Assembly (NCBI GenBank): GCA_023424015.1
Contig: JAFAEM010000022.1
Coordinates: 62,001 to 126,000, forward strand
DNA length: 64,000 bases
From: Bacteroidota bacterium
GTDB lineage: Bacteria > Bacteroidota > Bacteroidia > Chitinophagales > Chitinophagaceae
Direction: 5' to 3'
The notes under the pieces are model-generated. The model worked only from the letters and a program-made list of their open reading frames with translations. It was not told where the DNA came from and made no database searches. A program made the position numbers and the translations under genes. Position 1 is the first letter of the stretch. Each line of letters starts with the position of its first letter. Positions 53,181 through 60,429 of the stretch are shown in pieces.

Positions 53181-53612
53181 TCAACTTAGCTGTCTCTGGA
53201 AATCATCATGATCCCAACTGATATTGATCTTGTCGATCCTGCCCTGGTCGTTGAGATGGAAGATGAAGATATGGTCACTATCGAATGACTTGCCTTTATT
53301 TACGATCCCTGCAAAGTCTTTCGCCTGGGTACCACGGATCACCACCTGGCAACGTATGGTGTCGCCATCTTCTGCCACCGCCGCATCAACAGTATTGTCG
53401 ACATTAGGAAAGCATTCTATGATAGATGTCCAGAGCGCTCGTCCCAATTCCCCGATCTTACCCTTTCCTTCATCGCCGATAGCTTCGAAATGCACCTCAC
53501 CTTCGGGGTCACAAAAGCTGAGCATTTTGTTAACATCACGTTGCTGGTAGGCAAACATAAATGAGACGCACGCATTTTTTAAACTTAATTCCTGTTGTTG
53601 GAGAGTTGTCAT
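53181..53612 (-). CDS. SnoaL/NTF2-like fold protein
   Basis: This cytoplasmic protein of 143 residues has the NTF2-like cone fold pattern. Helices at the start (LSLKNACVSFMFAYQQRDVN) lead into KMLSFCDPEGEVHFEAIG, then strands TIRCQVVIRGTQAKD and the final HIFIFHLNDQGRIDKINISW. Members include polyketide cyclases and ketosteroid isomerase relatives, but no catalytic Asp/His pair can be assigned here. It lies 27 bases after another NTF2-like gene on the same strand, so a two-gene unit is likely. Confidence 0.75.
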   Translation of the reverse strand: MTTLQQQELSLKNACVSFMFAYQQRDVNKMLSFCDPEGEVHFEAIGDEGKGKIGELGRALWTSIIECFPNVDNTVDAAVAEDGDTIRCQVVIRGTQAKDFAGIVNKGKSFDSDHIFIFHLNDQGRIDKINISWDHDDFQRQLS

Positions 53613-53639
53613 AAAAGAAGATTTAATGATTAATGAAAT

Positions 53640-54182
53640 TTATAAAGAGCTCAATTGTTCTGCAGGTATAAGATTTCTATAATCCCAATACGAGGATACA
53701 TTAGCAATTTTCCATTTCCCGTTTATTTTTTCCATGATGCGCTGGTCTTTGCTATAAAAATACTTTGAATCGTTTTCATAGCTATTGTATTGATCCCAGG
53801 CCAGGTATGCCAGGTTTTCGGAAAAGAATTTTACGATCATATTTCTTCGCACTACCAGCGGATGGGAGCTGCCACCTTTTTCCACGGGGTTATCCTTAAT
53901 GTACGCAGCTACATTTTTAGATACTTCATCCCAGCCTGCTTTCGCCGAGAAAGTGCCATCCTCATTATTCCAGGCCTGGAATGCGTATGAATCATGCACA
54001 AAATGTGTTTTCCAGCATTCAAAATCGCGCTGGTAGAAACAGGTGGTTTCATCTTCTATTGTTTTCATGATGGCCGATTTCTCTTCTGCTTCGCTAAAAC
54101 TTTTTTTATCAGCCGGATCTTTCGCAGATTGGCTACACGAGTAAACAAGCATGATAAAAAGCAGGTAGAATAACTTTTGCAT
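53640..54182 (-). CDS. NTF2-like lipoprotein
   Basis: This protein of 180 residues has a lipoprotein signal (LFYLLFIMLVYSCSQS, Cys at 16). The mature part is an NTF2-like domain: AIMKTIEDETTCFYQRDFEC, WKTHFVHDSYAFQAWNNEDG, NLAYLAWDQYNSY, and RIMEKINGKWKIANVSSYWD at the end. The last block is typical of SnoaL/DUF4440-like proteins. It should be anchored in the outer or inner membrane facing the periplasm. It is next to a second NTF2-fold gene and downstream of an AraC regulator; all are on the minus strand. Confidence 0.78.
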   Translation of the reverse strand: MQKLFYLLFIMLVYSCSQSAKDPADKKSFSEAEEKSAIMKTIEDETTCFYQRDFECWKTHFVHDSYAFQAWNNEDGTFSAKAGWDEVSKNVAAYIKDNPVEKGGSSHPLVVRRNMIVKFFSENLAYLAWDQYNSYENDSKYFYSKDQRIMEKINGKWKIANVSSYWDYRNLIPAEQLSSL

Positions 54183-54262
54183 ATCCTGTAAAATTTACGC
54201 TAAGGTATTGTTGCTTCGCTTCCGGGTATTGTAGAAATGCGCCAACCTCTTGTAAAAATGCG

Positions 54263-55105
54263 TCAGGAACCCGGCAGGCTTTGGGGCTTTGGCTTTTTTA
54301 CCAGGTTGGCCAGCTCGGTATTCTCACGCAGGTATTGTTGCGGAGTGCGCCCCGTAAACTCTTCGAAATCTTTGATGAAATGTGCCTGGTCATAAAACTC
54401 GGCCTCATAAAAGATTTCGGGCCAGTTGACTTTTTTCTTTCCGGCAACGAGATTGCAGATATAACTCATCCGGCGTATGCGCGCATAGTATTTAGGACTA
54501 AGCCCCACTTTTTGAAGAAAACGTCTTTCGAAGGTGCGGCGCGACATATGGCTGTCTTTTAAGAGGTCCTGCACATTGAGCATCCCGTTTTTTTCTACCA
54601 CCAGGTTAGCGGCCTTGTCAATATAGTCCGGCTCAGGATTGATGAGACTGGTATGATGAAGCAGCATTTCTTCCAGCAATTTTGCTTTCTCCACGGGACT
54701 ATGGGCGTTTTTGACATGGGAAACGAAATCTCTGAAATAGGGTTGTGGCAGACAACTAAAAAGCTCTGCTCTTTCTTCGGTCAGCTCAAAAGCTGTAAGT
54801 CCAAACAGTGTCGCCAGGGCAGAAGGTTTGAAAACGATACCGGCTATGCCAATTTTACCATTCAGGTATAACTTATAGCTATAAACCGAAAGGCCAGCAA
54901 TAAATTGGGGAGGTACGGCAAGCCGTTCGTATTTTTTATTTTGAAGGAAATAAGGGCTTCCGTAATTGATGGCAATCGAACAAAAGCTGTTTGGCGGTGA
55001 TTCAATAACCAGTTCCTTTTCCAGTTCTGCACCGGATTCCCAGACATAATAACATTCAACAAATTCTGAAAGACTTTTTGCTGGAAAAAATTTCTGGTAG
55101 TACAT
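54263..55105 (-). CDS. AraC family transcriptional regulator
   Basis: This protein of 280 residues has an N-terminal ligand-type region (YYQKFFPAKSLSEFVECYYV, later GIAGIVFKPSALATLFGL), as in the DUF6597 group, and a C-terminal AraC DNA-binding domain with two HTH motifs. HTH 1 is around NVQDLLKDSHMSRRTFERRF, and the second lies in IFYEAEFYDQAHFIKDFEEF followed by TGRTPQQYLREN. QAHFIKDFEEFTGRTP is the classic AraC signature. It lies 80 bases upstream of the NTF2-like lipoprotein gene on the same strand and could control it. The effector is unknown. Confidence 0.92.
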   Translation of the reverse strand: MYYQKFFPAKSLSEFVECYYVWESGAELEKELVIESPPNSFCSIAINYGSPYFLQNKKYERLAVPPQFIAGLSVYSYKLYLNGKIGIAGIVFKPSALATLFGLTAFELTEERAELFSCLPQPYFRDFVSHVKNAHSPVEKAKLLEEMLLHHTSLINPEPDYIDKAANLVVEKNGMLNVQDLLKDSHMSRRTFERRFLQKVGLSPKYYARIRRMSYICNLVAGKKKVNWPEIFYEAEFYDQAHFIKDFEEFTGRTPQQYLRENTELANLVKKPKPQSLPGS

Positions 55106-55192
55106 GGCTGCAAGGCTTACTTAAATTTCGGCAATAATGCGGTTGCAACCAATAAAAATAAACCTCTGCCCCTGGGTCTGGTTCGGTTCCGG

Positions 55193-56473
55193 TTAGCCCA
55201 ACTCAGGATACAGTGGGAATTTCTGCATCAGTTCCTTTACTTCGGCTTTTGTATCGCTGATGATCTTTTCGTCGTCGGCATGCTGCAAAACTTTATCAAG
55301 CATCGCCACCACTGTTTCCATATCGCCTTCTTTCATTCCACGCGTGGTGATGGCCGGCACACCCACACGTATACCGGATGTAACAAATGGGGATTTATCA
55401 TCAAACGGCACGGCGTTTTTATTGAGGGTAATATGGGCTTTGTCCAAAGTTTCCTGCGCTTTTTTGCCTGTGAGGTTCTTATTGCGAAGATCGATCAGCA
55501 TCAGGTGATTGTCGGTACCGTTGCTGATCAGGTCGTAGCCGCGGCTTACAAATGATTTAGCCATCGCCTGCGCATTGGCAATTACCTGTTTGGCATAGCT
55601 GGCGTAATCTTCCGACAATATTTCTCCAAAAGCCACAGCTTTGGCTGCGATCACATGTTCCAGTGGACCGCCCTGAGTTCCCGGGAAAACAGCGAGATCG
55701 AGCAGCTGGCTCATCGTGCGTGTATTACCTTTTGGATCTTTGATACCCCAGGGGTTTTCAAAATCGTGACGGAGCATGATGATACCTCCTCGCGGCCCAC
55801 GTAAAGTTTTGTGGGTGGTGGAGGTAATAATATGGCAATGTTCAAACGGATCATTCAGTAAACCCTTGGCAATCAATCCAGCGGGATGCGCGATATCAGC
55901 CATCACCACGGCGCCGATCTTGTCGGCCACTTCGCGGATACGTTTATAGTCCCAGTCGCGGCTATATGCTGAGGCGCCACAGATGATCATTTTGGGTTTT
56001 TCCTTTAAGGCAGTGGCTTCAAGCTGGTCGTAGTCGACCCTTCCCGTTTCTTTAATAACGCCATAAAAAAGTGCCTGGTAATTTTTGCCACTAAAGTTGG
56101 CCGGGCTGCCATGAGTAAGGTGGCCGCCCATGCTCAGGTCAAGGCCCAGGACTTTTTCACCAGGTTTCAGACAAGCAAGGAACACGGCTGCGTTGGCCTG
56201 CGCACCACTGTGTGGCTGCACATTAGCCCAGCTTGCGTTAAAGACCTTCTTAAGTCTTTCAATCGCCAGGTTTTCAATTTCATCTACCACCTCACAACCG
56301 CCATAATAACGCTTGCCGGGATATCCTTCCGCGTATTTGTTGGTCGGCACTGTGCCCATGGCCTGCATAACCTGCAGGGAAGTGAAGTTTTCTGAAGCAA
56401 TGAGTTCAATACCATTGCGCTGTCGTGCCAGTTCCTGGTTGATCAATTCGAAAAGTTGGGTGTCTTTTTGCAT
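55193..56473 (-). CDS. glyA: Serine hydroxymethyltransferase
   Basis: This PLP enzyme interconverts serine and glycine with tetrahydrofolate, the main source of one-carbon units. It shows IELIASENFTS near the start, NKYAEGYPGKRYYGGCEVVD, NVQPHSGAQANAAVF, GGHLTHGS, the lysine in STTHKTLRGPRGGIIM that binds PLP, and FPGTQGGPLEHVIAAKAVAF. The ATG at 56473 gives 426 residues, the normal family length. A further in-frame start at 56518 would lie at the putative promoter and is rejected. The C-terminus EVKELMQKFPLYPEL is complete. Confidence 0.98.
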   Translation of the reverse strand: MQKDTQLFELINQELARQRNGIELIASENFTSLQVMQAMGTVPTNKYAEGYPGKRYYGGCEVVDEIENLAIERLKKVFNASWANVQPHSGAQANAAVFLACLKPGEKVLGLDLSMGGHLTHGSPANFSGKNYQALFYGVIKETGRVDYDQLEATALKEKPKMIICGASAYSRDWDYKRIREVADKIGAVVMADIAHPAGLIAKGLLNDPFEHCHIITSTTHKTLRGPRGGIIMLRHDFENPWGIKDPKGNTRTMSQLLDLAVFPGTQGGPLEHVIAAKAVAFGEILSEDYASYAKQVIANAQAMAKSFVSRGYDLISNGTDNHLMLIDLRNKNLTGKKAQETLDKAHITLNKNAVPFDDKSPFVTSGIRVGVPAITTRGMKEGDMETVVAMLDKVLQHADDEKIISDTKAEVKELMQKFPLYPELG

Positions 56474-56515
56474 ATCCGGGCGTTGAAGAGGATGAATGAA
56501 GAATAATTCAGGCTG

Positions 56516-56523
56516 CAAAATTA
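56516..56523 (-). promoter_or_regulatory. Possible -7 box of glyA
   Basis: On the minus strand TAATTTTG (56523-56516) matches TAnnTTTG and would start transcription near 56509, 36 bases before the ATG. No TTG is found at the right distance upstream. Its position argues against an upstream start at 56518. Confidence 0.4.
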
Positions 56524-56671
56524 GGTTGGGGAGGGATTGAAATCACGAATAAGCCGATAAGTTTTTAATTGTACCAAAAAGCCTTACTTTCGATAGCTTT
56601 TTCCCTGATTGACGGGGCTTATATCGAATAAAAATATTAATCCAACTTAGATCCATTGATTTAGGTTTAAA

Positions 56672-56691
56672 GTCCGCCCACGCGGACGTGG
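56672..56691 (+). promoter_or_regulatory. Two mutually exclusive hairpins just before a start codon
   Basis: GTCCGC-CCAC-GCGGAC (56672-56687) and CCACG-CGGA-CGTGG (56678-56691) overlap, so only one can form at a time. The second ends six bases before the ATG at 56698. They could influence translation; this is inference from base pairing only. Confidence 0.35.
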
Positions 56692-56697
56692 TTATTA

Positions 56698-57690
56698 ATG
56701 AAGGCAATCATTCCAGTAGCAGGCGCAGGCACCAAATTGCGCCCACATAGCTATACACAACCAAAGGCTCTTATCCCGCTTGCCGGTAAAACCGTGCTTA
56801 GTATTATTATCGACCAGATGCGCGAAGCGGGGATCACTGAATTCATTTTTATTGTCGGTTACCTGGGCGATAAGATCCGGGATTATGTCAAAGCCAAGTA
56901 TCCCGACCTGCAGGCTCATTATGTGCAGCAAATCGACCGACAGGGGGTGGGGCATGCCATACAGATCGCCCGCGAAGCCGTGAATGGCGATGAAGTGATC
57001 GTAGTTTTGGGTGATACCATTTGCGAATTTGATGTGAGGGCGATCGTGAACAGCGACTCCTCGATGCTGGGGGTCAAAAAAGTAGACGACCCCAGGGAGT
57101 TTGGCGTAGCCGAGATCGACGAGCATGGGTATATCGATCATGTCGTTGAAAAACCGCAAATACCAAAATCGAATATGGCACTGGTGGGCATCTATAAGAT
57201 CAAAGAGAGCTCGCAACTGTTCCAGTGCCTTGAAATGAATTACCTGCAAGGCCTGCGTACGCACGGTGAATACAGCCTCACGGATGCCCTGGATTGCATG
57301 CTGAAACAGGGGGTCAGGTTCAAACCGTTTAAAGTCGAGAGCTGGTTTGATTGTGGTCGCAAAGAAACCCTGCTCGAGTCGAATGCCACGCTGCTAAAAA
57401 AATTCCAGCGGAAGTCGGAGAGCGAATACAATTTTGAAAATACAGTTATTATCCCACCGGTGAGTATTGGTGAGGGTTGTGATATCAGGAACTCAATTAT
57501 TGGGCCCAATGTTACTATTGGCGAAAGCACCACGATGGACTATTCGATCGTGCGAAACTCGATCGTGGGTTCTTATTCTAACCTTTTCGATATAGTACTG
57601 GAAGCTTCTATTATTGGTAGCGATACCAGCCTTCGCGGGGAGACCCGTACCTTGAGCATTGGCGATAATACCAATATCGACCTGGGCTAA
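56698..57690 (+). CDS. Sugar nucleotidyltransferase with C-terminal left-handed beta-helix
   Basis: This enzyme of 330 residues has an N-terminal nucleotidyltransferase domain. It begins with the GxGTxLRP motif (IIPVAGAGTKLRPHSYTQPK), followed by KALIPLAGK, VGYLGDKIRDYV, VVLGDTICEFDV, VKKVDDPREFGVAEID and VEKPQIPKSN. This pattern is that of glucose-1-phosphate thymidylyl- or uridylyltransferases and mannose-1-phosphate guanylyltransferase relatives. Residues about 247-328 contain hexapeptide-like beta-helix turns (VIIPPVSIGEGCDIRNSIIG, NVTIGESTTMDYS). The sugar and nucleotide cannot be decided from sequence. The next gene begins at or near its stop. Confidence 0.88.
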   Translation: MKAIIPVAGAGTKLRPHSYTQPKALIPLAGKTVLSIIIDQMREAGITEFIFIVGYLGDKIRDYVKAKYPDLQAHYVQQIDRQGVGHAIQIAREAVNGDEVIVVLGDTICEFDVRAIVNSDSSMLGVKKVDDPREFGVAEIDEHGYIDHVVEKPQIPKSNMALVGIYKIKESSQLFQCLEMNYLQGLRTHGEYSLTDALDCMLKQGVRFKPFKVESWFDCGRKETLLESNATLLKKFQRKSESEYNFENTVIIPPVSIGEGCDIRNSIIGPNVTIGESTTMDYSIVRNSIVGSYSNLFDIVLEASIIGSDTSLRGETRTLSIGDNTNIDLG

Positions 57691-57746
57691 TGATTCGTAG
57701 TTGCGGGAGTAACTTGAATCCTCCTACCGGTAACACTTCAATCCAG

Positions 57747-58700
57747 ATGATCAGTTACAAGAACCCAATAACAGAGCTGTTTAAGATCGATTACCCCATT
57801 ATCCAGGCAGGAATGATCTGGGCCAGCGGCTGGCGACTGGCTAGTGCGGTAAGTAATGCGGGAGGTTTAGGTATGATAGGCAGCGGAAGTATGTACCCTG
57901 ATGTCTTACAGGAGCATATTGTCAGGTGTAAGGCCGCAACCGACCGTCCCTTTGGGGTAAATGTACCCCTGCTGTACCCGGATATTGACAAGCATATAAA
58001 ACTTATTATCGAAAACGACGTAAAAATCGTTTTTACGTCGGCAGGCAATCCTAAGTCCTGGACCGGCGTTTTAAAGGAACATGGAATAACGGTGGTACAT
58101 GTGGTCAGTAGCGCCAAATTTGCCAGGAAAGCCGAAGATGCAGGTTGTGATGCGATAGTGGCAGAAGGCTTTGAAGCAGGTGGCCATAATGGAAGGGAAG
58201 AAACGACAACCATGGTTTTGGTACCGCAGGTCGTGAATTCGGTGAGTATACCAGTGATAGCTGCAGGAGGCATTGCAACCGGCCGGCAGATGCTCGCAGC
58301 CATGGTCCTGGGAGCCGATGGCGTACAGATAGGTAGCAGATTTGTGGCCAGTGAAGAGGCATCTTCACATATCAGGTTTAAAGAGGCAGTGATTAAAGCA
58401 GGAGAGGGTGATACCGTGCTTACGCTCAAGCAGCTCACACCGGTCAGGTTGATCAGGAATGAATTTTATCGCCAGGTGCGGGAAGCAGAAGAGCGCGGTG
58501 CAACAATTGAAGAATTAAAAACACTTTTAGGAAGGGGGCGGGCCAAACTTGGTATGTTTGAAGGAAACCTGGAAGAAGGTGAACTGGAGATTGGGCAGGT
58601 TAGTGCGTTGCTGGATCGTATTTTACCGGCACCGGATATCGTAAAAAAAGTTTGGACTGAATTTTCAGAAGCTGTTCAGAATCCAATCGGAAAATATTAA
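57747..58700 (+). CDS. Nitronate monooxygenase-like flavoenzyme (NPD/FabK family)
   Basis: This is an FMN-binding TIM-barrel protein of the 2-nitropropane dioxygenase family, which also contains enoyl-ACP reductase FabK. It has 317 residues: PIIQAGMIWASGWRLASAVS, GGLGMIGSG, CDAIVAEGFEAGGHNGREET (the GGHNG His of the family), PVIAAGGIATGRQMLAAMVL and GADGVQIGSRFVASEEA for phosphate binding. The frame also opens with an ATG at 57690 overlapping the previous stop (TAATG). The ATG at 57747 gives the canonical N-terminus ITELFKIDYPIIQ. Whether it oxidises nitronates or reduces enoyl groups cannot be said. Confidence 0.85.
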   Translation: MISYKNPITELFKIDYPIIQAGMIWASGWRLASAVSNAGGLGMIGSGSMYPDVLQEHIVRCKAATDRPFGVNVPLLYPDIDKHIKLIIENDVKIVFTSAGNPKSWTGVLKEHGITVVHVVSSAKFARKAEDAGCDAIVAEGFEAGGHNGREETTTMVLVPQVVNSVSIPVIAAGGIATGRQMLAAMVLGADGVQIGSRFVASEEASSHIRFKEAVIKAGEGDTVLTLKQLTPVRLIRNEFYRQVREAEERGATIEELKTLLGRGRAKLGMFEGNLEEGELEIGQVSALLDRILPAPDIVKKVWTEFSEAVQNPIGKY

Positions 58701-58748
58701 TTTTATAAAGCTGTTTCAGCTTGATTTGTTAACCTTAATAATGACCAG

Positions 58749-59147
58749 ATGAAACCCGGTTTACTTTTATTAGGCATAGGTCTTCTGGGATGTACTGCCG
58801 CCCAGGCCAAAGCAGAACCCGATCCTGCCGTTGGAGGAAAAAAGAATGAGCTGATGGGAGTGATCCTGCATGGGGAAAGCAAAAAGCCATTGAAGGCTGT
58901 TACAGTAACCGCATATCTTGTTTCCAAAAAGGAAAAAGCCGTGCAAACGGATGATGCGGGCAATTATGGTTTTGATGAACTGAAACCTGGCACCTATAAG
59001 TTTGTTTTTGAAAAATCTGGTTATAAGCGCGTGACAAAGGAAAAAGTGGTGATCAAGACCGATGAAGCTTTTCAGCTTAATATCGAGATGATTGAAAGCA
59101 AGGATTTTGACCTGGTGCCCTCCGCACTATTATTTGCTGATTTTTAA
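58749..59147 (+). CDS. Small secreted protein with carboxypeptidase-regulatory-like domain
   Basis: This protein of 132 residues has a signal peptide (LLLLGIGLLGCTAAQAKA). One beta-sandwich domain of the CarboxypepD_reg type follows: GVILHGESKKPLKAVTVTAY, then AVQTDDAGNYGFDELKPGTY and KFVFEKSGYKRVTKEKVVIK. It is the same domain that starts SusC/TonB-dependent transporters, but here it is alone. A Cys at residue 15 of the signal could be a lipobox (LLGC), but the following sequence does not fit well. It ends with a terminator. Confidence 0.8.
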   Translation: MKPGLLLLGIGLLGCTAAQAKAEPDPAVGGKKNELMGVILHGESKKPLKAVTVTAYLVSKKEKAVQTDDAGNYGFDELKPGTYKFVFEKSGYKRVTKEKVVIKTDEAFQLNIEMIESKDFDLVPSALLFADF

Positions 59148-59174
59148 GTTTGTTGCCACGAAATAAGATAATGA

Positions 59175-59200
59175 AAGGCTGTCCCCGACGGCCTTTTTTT
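59175..59200 (+). terminator. Terminator after the small secreted protein gene
   Basis: A 9-bp stem AAGGCTGTC (59175-59183) / GACGGCCTT (59187-59195) with one G-U pair and a CCC loop is followed by T residues to 59200. It begins 28 bases after the stop. Confidence 0.88.
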
Positions 59201-59230
59201 ATTTTGGGAAAGCCTGCTCCGGAAAATGGT

Positions 59231-59266
59231 CACGAAGAGCACGGAGGAAACACGGAAGGCACGGAG
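59231..59266. repeat. CACGG-rich dispersed repeat
   Basis: CACGAAGAGCACGGAGGAAA, continuing CACGGAAGGCACGGAG, has a core recurring every 8-12 bases. Similar in style to 20447-20516. It lies in the convergent gap between the small secreted protein gene and the repeat-helix protein gene. Confidence 0.55.
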
Positions 59267-59416
59267 TATATGGCAGAGAACACTCGCTGTGATCGCCGTG
59301 CCCGCTGTGGTTCGTTAACTATTGGTAACAGAAGACACGGAAAAGAAAAAAAGGGCGATCAAATACGAAATGACCGCATTCGATCTCCCTTTCGGCTTTA
59401 TAAATTCAGCGTTCGC

Positions 59417-60208
59417 CTAATCGATATCTATATCAAAGTCGTCGTCGGATTTTTCGATATTGAATTTTTTATGCTTTTCAAGAAAGCTGCGATACTTCTG
59501 GTAGGTCTGCGAAGACGCTTCTTTACCATTGATCGTTAGTTTTCCATCTTTATGCTCGATCTTATATCCATCTTTTTTATTGATCAGTCCATCATCTTCC
59601 AGGCCATCAACGAAAGTCTTGTATTCTTTCAGTTCGGCTTTGGCTTTTTCGATATGAACTTTTGCTTCTTTTAGGTCTTTTTCAAGTTGAGGCCCGATCT
59701 TTTTCATTTCTTCCCTGGCTTTATCCATGCTGGCCTGGATCTCTTTCATGTCGATATCTTTTACCTTTTCCAATTCCAGCTGGATTTTTTCAAAATCTAT
59801 CTTAGCGATGGATTCTTTCACTTCCTGTTCGATCTTTTTAAAATCAACTTCCTTCATGGCCTTTTCAACATCGGCCTTGATCTTTTCCATATTTACTTCC
59901 TGCATGGCACGCTGAACATCAAGTTCCATTTTCTGGAAGTCCAGGTCTTTCATCGCTTTCTCCACGTCCCGCATGGCTTTTTCCATTTCCCGGTCGATGT
60001 CCAGTTCGTCGAGCTCGCGGATGGCATCATCCAGATCACGGACCTTTCTGTCTTTTTTTCCCGGAATGGTGTCAGCCTGGTAGTAATCCTTATCATATGA
60101 TTTATCCTGTTCCTGTTTCCGGTCCCAGGAAATCAGTGCCAGTGCAAAAATTACAGCCAGGGCAGCGGCCATGAAGATGCCGGGCTGTCGGGTTGATCGT
60201 GGTTTCAT
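59417..60208 (-). CDS. Membrane-anchored helical protein with exact 16-residue repeats
   Basis: This protein of 263 residues has a short basic tail and one N-terminal hydrophobic helix (GIFMAAALAVIFALALI), then a charged linker. From about residue 81 come five consecutive 16-residue units (last one 15): DVEKAMKDLDFQKMEL, DVQRAMQEVNMEKIKA, DVEKAMKEVDFKKIEQ, EVKESIAKIDFEKIQL, ELEKVKDIDMKEIQA. Each should be an amphipathic helix segment. The C-terminal part has a short motif IEHKDGKLTINGKEASSQT and ends with a very acidic tail (SDDDFDIDID). ATG 60208 is used; the TTG at 60217 is less likely. I recognise no family. It is convergent with the small secreted protein gene and lies behind an operator-like array. 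Confidence 0.65.
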   Translation of the reverse strand: MKPRSTRQPGIFMAAALAVIFALALISWDRKQEQDKSYDKDYYQADTIPGKKDRKVRDLDDAIRELDELDIDREMEKAMRDVEKAMKDLDFQKMELDVQRAMQEVNMEKIKADVEKAMKEVDFKKIEQEVKESIAKIDFEKIQLELEKVKDIDMKEIQASMDKAREEMKKIGPQLEKDLKEAKVHIEKAKAELKEYKTFVDGLEDDGLINKKDGYKIEHKDGKLTINGKEASSQTYQKYRSFLEKHKKFNIEKSDDDFDIDID

Positions 60209-60252
60209 TTTTTTCAATTTAAGGTTATCATGTTTAGTTTGACGAAAAGCTT

Positions 60253-60280
60253 CGTATCAAATATACGATCAGTTTCGTAT
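60253..60280 (-). promoter_or_regulatory. Promoter with overlapping inverted repeats upstream of the repeat-helix gene
   Basis: On the plus strand CGTAT-CAAAT-ATACG (60253-60267) overlaps ATACG-ATCAGTTT-CGTAT (60263-60280). The complement of CAAATATA (60258-60265), TATATTTG, is a full TAnnTTTG box. A -33 TTG at proper distance is not clear. The half-sites over the -7 box look like an operator. Confidence 0.45.
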
Positions 60281-60380
60281 TAAATTATACCGTTTATCAA
60301 CTAAACTTAATTTTAACAACGGACAGGTTTTTGCCGGGAAGGCGGCGAGACGGGAAGTTAAAAAAGACGTTTATGAACAG

Positions 60381-60428
60381 CCGAACTATCGACCCGATAG
60401 CGTCCAGACTGAAGACTATCGACTACCG
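60381..60428 (-). repeat. GTCGGGAGTC-type repeat beside the ABC permease stop
   Basis: Read in the direction of the permease, GAGTTAGTCGGTAGTCGATA then GTCTTCAGTCTGGACGCTAT follow immediately after its TAA stop. It is a more diverged member of the family at kup and dsbD, again in the same orientation relative to the gene. Confidence 0.6.
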
Positions 60429-60429
60429 A

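Noticed and set aside
56474..56518. 15-codon upstream extension of glyA
   Set aside because: It includes the putative TAATTTTG promoter box and adds residues not typical of the family; the ATG at 56473 is better.
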